Shown here: positions 24,175 to 31,113 of the stretch, piece after piece
How positions within the stretch are numbered: the stretch's first letter is position 1
Layout: the number at the start of each line of letters is the position of its first letter
DNA from: JBHIFE01 sp046760985
GTDB lineage: Bacteria; Chloroflexota; Dehalococcoidia; Dehalococcoidales; RBG-16-60-22
NCBI GenBank assembly: GCA_046760985.1
Contig: JBHIFE010000001.1
Span: 1 to 36,619, forward strand
Direction: 5' to 3'
Length of the DNA stretch: 36,619 nt
Program-made: the position numbers and the translations under genes
Notes under the pieces: generated by a model
The model's database searches: none
What the model saw: only the letters and a program-made list of their open reading frames with translations
What the model was told of the DNA's origin: nothing

Positions 24175-25515
24175 ATGAAAAAGTTTCTTTTAATACCACT
24201 GGTGATTGTATTGGTAAGCGTGCCGATTTTCACCGGTTGTCCGGCACCGGCTCCAGAAGAAATTCTTATAGGCACTACTGCGCCAACGACAGGCATGTTT
24301 GCCGGTTTCGGTCAGCAAACATTTGGGATGCAAGCGGCTATCGATGATATCAATGCACTGGGTGGAGTCTATGTGGCAGAGTATGGAAAGAAATTGCCCG
24401 TCAGACTTATAGTCCGCAATAACGAGAGCGACCCGGCAAAGGTAGGACCTCTTACCGAAGACCTGGTTCTCCGCGACAAGGTACACGTCCTTATATCACC
24501 TGATGAACCTTCTACGCTGCACAACGATATATCTCGGGTAGGTAACAAGTATGGGGTCCCACAGATCATTGCTGGTGGTCCATTTGAGCCCTGGTATCAC
24601 GGTATGCGGGCGGAGGTTGAAGGACATTGGCCTTACACTTGGTTTACCGGTTTTGCCATAGCTACCCCAGCTGCACCGCCACGCGATATTCCGGGATTTA
24701 CCCTAGTGGACACGTGGTTTATGTATATGGATAGGGTCGGCGCCCTGGCAAACACTAATGGGATAGCGGGGGTTTTCGCCTCGGATGACCCTGACGGCAT
24801 AGGTTGGTATGCACTATTCCCTGGGCTGCTAGAAGAAAATGGTTACAATGTTATCGGCGAAGAAAAAGAATTAGGCTTGTTTCCTATGGGGACTACGGAC
24901 TTTTCGGCTATAATAGACGAGTGGATGGCTAATAATGTGGAAATACTTTGGGGCAATTGCCCTGGTCCTGATTTTGGCACCTTGTGGAGCCAAGCCTACG
25001 CGAAAGGCTTTAGACCTAAGATAGTTTTGGTTGGAAGAGCAGCTCTTTTCCCAGTAGATGTAATCGCCTGGGGTACAGAGCCACCCCTAGGGTGGGGTGT
25101 CGGGACAGAGGTATGGTGGAGCCCAGCATATCCACCAGAAGACTTCCCCGGTATTGGTGGCAGAACCGCAGCATCGCTCGCTGAGGAATGGTTAGCCACG
25201 GGCAAACCATTGAACCGGGGTATCGGACATGGCTATCTGGCAGTTCAAGTCATGCTTGATGCCATCGAGAGAGCGGGCAGTCTTGACGGAGATGCGATTA
25301 ATAACGCCCTGGCGGAAACCGATATGATGACCATTGATGGCTGGGTGAAGTTTGACCCAGAGTCACACTTCAGCCACATGCCGCTCGCCTTTGGTCAGTG
25401 GTATTATGAGCCTGCTAAAACACCACCGTGGACACTTTATATAACTGCTTCCGCACTAGATTACATACCGGAAGAGGCCGACGTGGTATTCCCCGTTTCT
25501 GAGCTGTATCCATGA
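24175..25515 (+). CDS. livK: ABC transporter substrate-binding lipoprotein (Leu/Ile/Val-type, Peripla_BP_6)
   Basis: ATG 24175 is eight bases after GGAGG. The first 22 residues are a lipoprotein signal (KKFLLIPLVIVLVSVPIFTGC, Cys anchor, then PAPAPEE). The rest has the type I periplasmic-binding fold of branched-chain amino-acid receptors: EEILIGTTAPTTGMFAGFG, ALGGVY, PVRLIVRNNESDPAKVGPLTEDLVLRD, VLISPDEPS. At 446 residues it is longer than LivK (about 370) and very Trp- and Pro-rich, suggesting a different, perhaps aromatic, ligand. Many homologues carry aromatic acids. It heads a complete transporter operon next to the polyphenol genes, so I infer uptake of an aromatic substrate. A strong terminator follows. 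Confidence 0.9.
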   Translation: MKKFLLIPLVIVLVSVPIFTGCPAPAPEEILIGTTAPTTGMFAGFGQQTFGMQAAIDDINALGGVYVAEYGKKLPVRLIVRNNESDPAKVGPLTEDLVLRDKVHVLISPDEPSTLHNDISRVGNKYGVPQIIAGGPFEPWYHGMRAEVEGHWPYTWFTGFAIATPAAPPRDIPGFTLVDTWFMYMDRVGALANTNGIAGVFASDDPDGIGWYALFPGLLEENGYNVIGEEKELGLFPMGTTDFSAIIDEWMANNVEILWGNCPGPDFGTLWSQAYAKGFRPKIVLVGRAALFPVDVIAWGTEPPLGWGVGTEVWWSPAYPPEDFPGIGGRTAASLAEEWLATGKPLNRGIGHGYLAVQVMLDAIERAGSLDGDAINNALAETDMMTIDGWVKFDPESHFSHMPLAFGQWYYEPAKTPPWTLYITASALDYIPEEADVVFPVSELYP

Positions 25516-25549
25516 CCTATAAACCTAAGGTATAGGACAGGCTGAGGAG

Positions 25550-25590
25550 ACCGATATGATGACAATTTGTCATCATATCGGTTTCTTTTA
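25550..25590 (+). terminator. Rho-independent terminator between the binding protein and the ATPase genes
   Basis: ACCGATATGATGACA and TGTCATCATATCGGT form a perfect 15-bp stem around ATT and are followed by TTCTTTTA. Placed 35 bases after the binding-protein stop and 31 bases before the downstream ATG, it should reduce expression of the membrane and ATPase genes relative to the receptor, which is usual for such transporters. Confidence 0.9.
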
Positions 25591-25620
25591 TATAATGGGT
25601 GTTAACATTTGGGCGATAAT

Positions 25621-26337
25621 ATGGAAACGCCGGTTCTTTCAGTTGCTGGAGTAAATAAGCATTTCGGGGGAGTAGTTGCTATTAGCGACCTAAGTTTTGA
25701 TGTGCAGGCAGGTGAAGTCTTAGGTTTGATGGGCCCCAACGGTGCTGGCAAGACAACACTAATAAATGTCATATCTGGTGAGTACAAGCCTGACTCTGGA
25801 ACAGTAAAGTTTAAAGGAAATAACATCGTGGGTCTCCCCCCGCATAAAATTTGCCACCTTGGCATTGCTAGAACCTATCAGATTCCTCAGCCCTTTGTCA
25901 ATTTAACGGCTCTGCAGAATATCGCGGTGGCGGCAACATATGGAAGAGGTCTTAGCAAATCTGCTGCTGAGAGGGAAGCTAGCAAACTACTTGATACTGT
26001 AGGCCTTTCAGAAAGGAAAGACATGCTCGCAAAAGATTTGGTAACGGTAACTCTCAAAAGGCTTGAATTAGCTAGAGCCTTAGCCATCAATCCCACACTA
26101 CTGCTGATTGATGAAGTGGCTGCCGGCTTAACCGAAGCGGAAATCCCAAAGATATTAGACCTCCTAAAAGAAATACACGAAGTGGGCATAACAATTATAT
26201 TAATCGAACATGTTATGAAGGTAATGATGGAGGCAGTGGACAGGATTATAGTGATGGATAAAGGCGTGAAAATCGCCGAAGGCACGCCGAATGAGGTAAT
26301 GGAAGATAGGAAAGTAATTGAAGCCTATCTCGGTTAA
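25621..26337 (+). CDS. livG: LivG-type ABC transporter ATPase with altered signature motif
   Basis: The 238-residue ATPase starts at ATG 25621; TTG 25609 lacks a ribosome binding site. Walker A is GPNGAGKTT, Q-loop YQIPQPF, Walker B LLLIDEVAAGL and the switch His is in LIEHVMK. The ABC signature, normally LSGGQ or LSYGQ, reads LVTVTLKRLELARAL, so the Gly residues that contact ATP in the partner subunit are missing; some LivG relatives have similarly relaxed signatures, and the LivF partner keeps a normal one. It works with LivF below on the LivHM channel. It follows the terminator, so expression depends on read-through. Confidence 0.92.
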   Translation: METPVLSVAGVNKHFGGVVAISDLSFDVQAGEVLGLMGPNGAGKTTLINVISGEYKPDSGTVKFKGNNIVGLPPHKICHLGIARTYQIPQPFVNLTALQNIAVAATYGRGLSKSAAEREASKLLDTVGLSERKDMLAKDLVTVTLKRLELARALAINPTLLLIDEVAAGLTEAEIPKILDLLKEIHEVGITIILIEHVMKVMMEAVDRIIVMDKGVKIAEGTPNEVMEDRKVIEAYLG

Positions 26338-26375
26338 TGGTATCAATATCAATAGGTTTATTTTAAGGTGAGGCA

Positions 26376-27095
26376 ATGCCTGAAGAAACGTTGCTGAAAG
26401 TTAGTAACATAGATGTATTTCACGGCAGCTTTCAAGCCCTGTGGGGTGTATCATTAGCAGTTAAACCCGGTGAAATCGTAGCTCTTATTGGCGCCAATGC
26501 ATCAGGTAAATCCACCTTGCTTAATACAATATCGGGCTTACTGCATCCGGCTAAGGGCAGCATTGAATTTGAGGGGAAGGATATCTCTGCATCGGACCCT
26601 TTCCAAATAGTGACTATGGGCATTTCCCAAGTTCCAGAAGGAAGAAGAATTTTCCCTGTCCTGAGCGTGCTAGATAATCTCATCATAGGTTCATACAATC
26701 CTAAGGCGAGGTCCAAGAGAGAACAAAACCTCAAAATGGTTTACGAGCTCTTCCCGATACTAAAGGAGAGGAAGGATCAACTAGCTAAAACACTAAGCGG
26801 AGGAGAGCAACAAATGCTAGCCATTGGGCGGGGCTTAATGTCAGACCCAAAGCTTTTGCTTCTTGATGAAATGTCTCTTGGCCTTGCTCCCATTGTTCTT
26901 AATGACCTGTATAAAGCCTTGAGGGAAATTAGAGAAAGGGGCATTACTATCCTCTTTGTGGAACAGAATGTAAGGCGAAGCCTCGGGGAAGCTGACAGGG
27001 CATATATTATGGAAGTGGGGCGTGTTGTCTTAAGCGGGGATGTAGCCGATCTTCGGGAGGAAGAGGAAGTTAAAAAAGCATACTTTGGTGTATAA
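26376..27095 (+). CDS. livF: LivF-type ABC transporter ATPase
   Basis: The 239-residue ATPase has Walker A GANASGKST, signature LSGGEQQML, Walker B LLLLDEMSLGL, and the LivF-specific SQVPEGRRIFPVLSVLDNL. It begins at ATG 26376 after AAGGTGAGG. It is the second nucleotide-binding subunit of the transporter, supplying the consensus signature motif that the LivG partner lacks. The gene lies 38 bp after livG and 20 bp before the permease gene. Confidence 0.95.
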   Translation: MPEETLLKVSNIDVFHGSFQALWGVSLAVKPGEIVALIGANASGKSTLLNTISGLLHPAKGSIEFEGKDISASDPFQIVTMGISQVPEGRRIFPVLSVLDNLIIGSYNPKARSKREQNLKMVYELFPILKERKDQLAKTLSGGEQQMLAIGRGLMSDPKLLLLDEMSLGLAPIVLNDLYKALREIRERGITILFVEQNVRRSLGEADRAYIMEVGRVVLSGDVADLREEEEVKKAYFGV

Positions 27096-27115
27096 AGTCG
27101 CTTAGGGTGCTATAG

Positions 27116-27982
27116 ATGGAAGTTTTAGCTGGCTTACCTACCCCTATAGTGATGGGTATTCTATTAGGTGGGTTATATACGTTAATTGCCTTAGGTCTTT
27201 CGCTAGTTTTCGGGGTTATGAGGCTGATAAACGTAGCTCACGGAGACCTGGTCATATTCGGTAGCTACTTTGCTTATGCAGCAATGACCATGTTGGGGAT
27301 AGACCCCTTTCTAAGCTTAGTCATGGGCATACCCCTATTGTTTGTAATCGGGTTCGGTACCCAAAGATTTCTCCTCAACCGAGCTTTTGCAGTATCATTG
27401 GACGCTGCACTGCTAGTTTGTTTTGGGATCTCCATAATATTTCAAAATTCTATTCAGATCGTCTGGACGCCGTTCTCCAGGGTTTTGAGACCACCTTACG
27501 CCCTTGAAAGTTTTAGCATTGGTGGACTTCATGTCCCACTAGTATATCTGCTGAATTTTATTGCCGCTTTAATTGTGATGCTTTTCCTCCGTGAATTCCT
27601 GAGGAGAACATATTTAGGCAAGGCAATCAATGCCGCCTCTCAGGATAGGAGAGCGGCTCAGCTGATGGGGATAAATCCGGCTCGTGTGTATGCCTTCGCC
27701 TTCGCTATCGCCATGGCCTTTGCTGCTATTGCCGGCGTGTTGCTTGGATTGACTTTCCCCTTTACCCCGGTATCAGGAGTCGCCTTCCTGATTATTGCCT
27801 TTGGCGTGGTTATAGTAGGAGGTTTAGGCAGCATACTGGGGACGTTTATTGGGGGTATGGTCTTTGGGTTAGCCCAAACTCTTGGTGGCTATTTCTTGGG
27901 TGCCGTGGCTCAGATGCTTGTTGCCTATATCCTAGTGTTTGTAATATTAGCCGTGAGACCACAAGGCATATTTGGTCGTTAG
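27116..27982 (+). CDS. livH: LivH-type permease of the branched-chain/aromatic ABC transporter
   Basis: The 288-residue hydrophobic protein has about eight helices and family landmarks: GILLGGLYTLIALGLSLVFGVM, RLINVAHGDL, GKAINAASQDRRAAQLMGIN (the cytoplasmic loop that docks on the ATPase) and VIVGGLGSILGTFIGGMVFG. It pairs with LivM to form the membrane channel. The ribosome binding site is weak (AGGGTG). The stop lies 7 bases before the LivM ATG. Confidence 0.95.
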   Translation: MEVLAGLPTPIVMGILLGGLYTLIALGLSLVFGVMRLINVAHGDLVIFGSYFAYAAMTMLGIDPFLSLVMGIPLLFVIGFGTQRFLLNRAFAVSLDAALLVCFGISIIFQNSIQIVWTPFSRVLRPPYALESFSIGGLHVPLVYLLNFIAALIVMLFLREFLRRTYLGKAINAASQDRRAAQLMGINPARVYAFAFAIAMAFAAIAGVLLGLTFPFTPVSGVAFLIIAFGVVIVGGLGSILGTFIGGMVFGLAQTLGGYFLGAVAQMLVAYILVFVILAVRPQGIFGR

Positions 27983-27989
27983 GAGGAAT

Positions 27990-28958
27990 ATGAGGGTTAC
28001 CATTCCACGATTGAGAGGAGGATTGATACCGTTTGCAGCGGTCATGGTTCTGCTGGTAGTGCTGCCAGTGGTAGGGGTACCCCGGCAGTGGCTCCTTTAC
28101 CTCTTTCTCTTCTTTATATACCTAGCTCTGGCAAATATGTGGAATTTGCTTGCTGGTTATAGTGGTCTGATAATGCTATGCCCGGCTGCTTTTGTTGGGC
28201 TGGCAGGGTACACCGTAGCAATAGGCACATGGGTCGGTGTGCCTTTTTATCTAGGAATAATAGTTGGAGCTATAGTAGCGGCAGCATTTGCTCTACTCAT
28301 ATCTATCCCTGTCTTTAGGCTGAGAGGCATCTATTTTGCTATCGGGACACTAGTTCTACCTGAAGTACTGAAGGCTTGGTTTTTGCTTTGGAGACCGGTC
28401 GGGGGAGTGATGGTCGGTAGGGGTGCAGGCTACGCAGTAAAAGGTGTAGCCGGGGTTTCCTTGGTGGAGTGGTACTGGGTGGCTCTTGTTCTCGGGATGG
28501 CATCAATTTTCCTTATGCGAATAATCTTGAGTTCAAAACTGGGACTGGGGCTTGCCGCAATTCGCGATAATGATTACACTGCGGCAAGTTCTGGGATAAA
28601 TGTTTTCCAATTAAAGTTGTACTCCTTTCTTATTGCTGCCTTCATAATGGGAATAGCTGGGGCTGTCTTCTATTCTTATGGCGGATATATAGAGCCGGTG
28701 AGTGCCTTCAATATACGGTGGCTACTTTCAGCACTCCTCGCCACCGTCATAGGGGGCGAAGGCACTGAAGAGGGACCGATTGTTGGAACGGGTGTCGTTG
28801 TCTTTTTGCACTTCTTGCTAGCCAGATATGTTGGAATCAGCCTACTTATACAGGGTGCGTTACTAATCATCATAATGTTACTGGCACCGCAAGGTATCAT
28901 GGGCTTCTTACGCACGACCCGAGCTTACCGCTCCCTGGTACAATTAGCTGCCAGGTGA
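27990..28958 (+). CDS. livM: LivM-type permease of the branched-chain/aromatic ABC transporter
   Basis: I choose ATG 27990, placed four bases after AGGAGG and after the LivH stop; a TTG at 27972 would overlap livH. The 322-residue protein has about nine helices and LivM signatures: LANMWNLLAGYSGLIMLCPAAFVGLAGY, FRLRGIYFAIGTLVLPEVLKAW, AIRDNDYTAASSGINVFQLKL (ATPase-docking loop) and LLATVIGGEGTEEGPIVGT. The end of the gene overlaps the convergent NTPase gene by 34 bp. Confidence 0.95.
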   Translation: MRVTIPRLRGGLIPFAAVMVLLVVLPVVGVPRQWLLYLFLFFIYLALANMWNLLAGYSGLIMLCPAAFVGLAGYTVAIGTWVGVPFYLGIIVGAIVAAAFALLISIPVFRLRGIYFAIGTLVLPEVLKAWFLLWRPVGGVMVGRGAGYAVKGVAGVSLVEWYWVALVLGMASIFLMRIILSSKLGLGLAAIRDNDYTAASSGINVFQLKLYSFLIAAFIMGIAGAVFYSYGGYIEPVSAFNIRWLLSALLATVIGGEGTEEGPIVGTGVVVFLHFLLARYVGISLLIQGALLIIIMLLAPQGIMGFLRTTRAYRSLVQLAAR

Positions 28959-29494
28959 CGAGCTAATGGTAAAAGCCACTTTGCCCGCTTGGATACACTT
29001 GGCGGGAATTGCGACAAATCAGCGATGACCGTAAATTCATACTTGGGGAAATGCCGTTGAAGCGCCTCTCTTAACGAACTTCTTACTATTATGAGCACGT
29101 TGACCATTGAAGCCAGAGCTAATTCGGTTGCAGGCATAAGCCCTTTACCACGCAGTTCCAGAGGACCAACCTCATCAATGATTACCAGGTCACATCTGTT
29201 CTCTACTGCCTTCTCAATAGCACTGCAGGCAAATAATATCCCCTTCCGGCTGATGGTATAGTCACCAACTCTTTCCCCTTCCTTGAAAAACCTATCACGT
29301 GATAGCCGAGCAAAAGGGATCTCTTCGCCGGTGAGGAGGTCAATCGCATTAAAGCCAGCCTGCTCCCCATGCTTGCGAGTCTCCGGACAAAGGACCCCGC
29401 CAATACTTAATCCCTGTCTTCGTAACCAGCTGATGTATTCACTGCACCAACTAGTCTTACCCGAACCTGGCTTACCTAAAATGAGGAGATTCAT
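28925..29494 (-). CDS. THEP1-like nucleoside triphosphatase (P-loop NTPase)
   Basis: The 189-residue protein starts at ATG 29494, where the previous stop and the start share a base (TGATG), so the two genes are translationally coupled. Walker A is LGKPGSGKTSW at the N-terminus and Walker B is DLVIIDEVGPLELRGKG, the signature of the THEP1/NTPase_1 family. These hydrolyse nucleoside triphosphates; some relatives assist modification or uptake of small molecules, but the physiological role is unsettled. Two Cys (LCPE, FACS) are present. It is the last gene of the minus-strand group beginning with the thiolase and second transhydroxylase genes. Confidence 0.8.
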   Translation of the reverse strand: MNLLILGKPGSGKTSWCSEYISWLRRQGLSIGGVLCPETRKHGEQAGFNAIDLLTGEEIPFARLSRDRFFKEGERVGDYTISRKGILFACSAIEKAVENRCDLVIIDEVGPLELRGKGLMPATELALASMVNVLIIVRSSLREALQRHFPKYEFTVIADLSQFPPSVSKRAKWLLPLARHLAANCTRER

Positions 29495-30204
29495 CAAAGA
29501 CCTGATGCAAAGGCAAATGCTGCGATAATCCAGCACAAGACTGTACTAGCTCCAGCACTGGCATAGAAAATCTTTGGCTTGATAGTTCTGAGTTGCAAAA
29601 GCTTAAGCCGAAGATGAGTGCCCACCATGTGTCCCAAGAGCAGCAGTCCAGTGCCTATAATGGCTAAGCCCGTGCCATTTGAAAATGTTGAAATGAGTTT
29701 CTCCATAGGTGCCATGAATGGCCAGTTACCCATGCCCAGCACTGAGGCAAAAACGGCGTAAAGGGTAATGCCCAAGTATCCTGCTGAGACACCAACCGCT
29801 ATGCGCATCTTGATACTACTTTCAAAACCTTTAAACATCAGACTGACTACTAAACTGAGCGCTAATGCCTCCAGAAGGATTGCTGAGGCTGGGTTGATCA
29901 CGAATGGGTCGAAAATGGACCTACCATAGATTAGAGCGCTCAGTGGTTTGAAAAGGGCGGCGACCAGCCCTATCCCAATCACCAGTTTAGGCTGTCTGTA
30001 GGTGGCTACGAATGTCGCCATGATTGACATGCCAATGCCAGCTGTAATTGCCCCTTTGTAGGGGAAGTGGATAAGGTGTAAAAACCCGCCTAGAGTAGCT
30101 TCTAAAAGTCCCCAAATTGAGCCAAAGACCAAAACCCCAATGAAAGCACTCAAAATGCCTTTTGATTCTGAGACTCTCTTTATTTTGCTGAATAATAGTT
30201 GCAT
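29494..30204 (-). CDS. Integral membrane protein, possible transporter subunit
   Basis: The 236-residue protein has about six helices (GILSAFIGVLVFGSIWGLLEA, AGIGMSIMATFVATY, LVIGIGLVAALFKPLSALIYG, PASAILLEALALSLVVSLM, IIGTGLLLLGHMVGTHL and a C-terminal helix). Length and helix pattern recall the substrate-binding (S) components of ECF transporters, but no defining motif is visible, so I call it only a membrane protein. ATG 30204 follows GGGAGAGG. It is 68 bp downstream of the beta-2 gene and its stop overlaps the start of the NTPase gene (TGATG). The pair could be an ATP-dependent uptake or cofactor (for example molybdate or metal) system serving the transhydroxylase. Confidence 0.6.
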   Translation of the reverse strand: MQLLFSKIKRVSESKGILSAFIGVLVFGSIWGLLEATLGGFLHLIHFPYKGAITAGIGMSIMATFVATYRQPKLVIGIGLVAALFKPLSALIYGRSIFDPFVINPASAILLEALALSLVVSLMFKGFESSIKMRIAVGVSAGYLGITLYAVFASVLGMGNWPFMAPMEKLISTFSNGTGLAIIGTGLLLLGHMVGTHLRLKLLQLRTIKPKIFYASAGASTVLCWIIAAFAFASGL

Positions 30205-30271
30205 TTTTTACACCTCTCCCTCATAGGCTATGTAAATGAGCATCATGTATATAAAGCTAACCGAGTATTGG

Positions 30272-31111
30272 TCAGCGAGATAGGGTTATGGAGCCCAGGT
30301 AGCGGGCAGTTTTCAGGTCAACATCCATCGCCTTTGATGCGTATCCGGCACATTCAAGTTTCACGTGGTACTTTCCCACACTAAGACCATCAAATTCGAA
30401 ATCTCCATAGTTGTTGGTGACGGTGGTTCTTGTTTCTCCGGTCTTTTTATCTTCTAATGTTACTTTAACGTTTTCGGCACACTCATCTGTATCTTTAAAA
30501 ATAACACTCCCGGCTATGAAGTGCTTGGTAATCTTGTAAAGGTCTATATAGTAGATGCTGGGCTTTGTTTTGTATTCAGGGTGGAAGACCTCGGCTTTAC
30601 CTGAATTCAGCAGCTTAGACACCTCGCTCGCCGGGTCATCCAAGTCACCTAATATCATAGCCTGACTTGGACATACTTGCACACACTTGGGAATTTTTCC
30701 CTCTTCAAGCATGTGGGTGCAGAAGGTACACTTTTGGGGGAGCTGTTTTTCCTTGTTCCAAAATATTACCTGGTAGGGGCAGGCATCTACTATTTGTTTT
30801 TGTCCAACAGCCTTCGTCGGGTCTATTATCACTATTCCGTCCGGTCTTTTATATACAGCCCTATTCTTAGCAATCTTAACGCAAGGCGCATCGTCACAGT
30901 TCATGCAGAGAACCGGCATGTAAGCGACTTTTGTACAAGGATATGTTCCACGCTCCTTACTCAAGAGGTTTATCCAGAATTGCCCATGCTTCGGCTGAGC
31001 TACGGAATATGGGGGATAATCATTATCCCAGTATTCATCTTTACAGGCGGCAAAACAGCAATAGCAGGCGGTACATCTTGATACATTGATCACCATACCC
31101 CATTTGGGCAT
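30272..31111 (-). CDS. Transhydroxylase-type beta subunit 2: three [4Fe-4S] clusters plus beta-barrel domain
   Basis: ATG 31111 lies two bases after the alpha-2 stop with GGAGGGAG upstream; 279 residues. It has the same architecture as beta-1: twelve cluster cysteines (CTACYCC..C, CMNC..APC, ACPYQ, CTFC..C..C) plus an extra cysteine in the first motif, then a C-terminal CnaB/regulatory-type beta domain (SVIFKDTDECAENVKVTLED, TVTNNYGDFEFDGLSVGKYHV). Strings YWDNDYPPYSVAQP and KERGTYPCTKVAYMPV closely parallel beta-1. It is cytoplasmic, with no signal peptide. It should pair with the alpha-2 subunit just upstream. Confidence 0.92.
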   Translation of the reverse strand: MPKWGMVINVSRCTACYCCFAACKDEYWDNDYPPYSVAQPKHGQFWINLLSKERGTYPCTKVAYMPVLCMNCDDAPCVKIAKNRAVYKRPDGIVIIDPTKAVGQKQIVDACPYQVIFWNKEKQLPQKCTFCTHMLEEGKIPKCVQVCPSQAMILGDLDDPASEVSKLLNSGKAEVFHPEYKTKPSIYYIDLYKITKHFIAGSVIFKDTDECAENVKVTLEDKKTGETRTTVTNNYGDFEFDGLSVGKYHVKLECAGYASKAMDVDLKTARYLGSITLSR

Positions 31112-31113
31112 CT

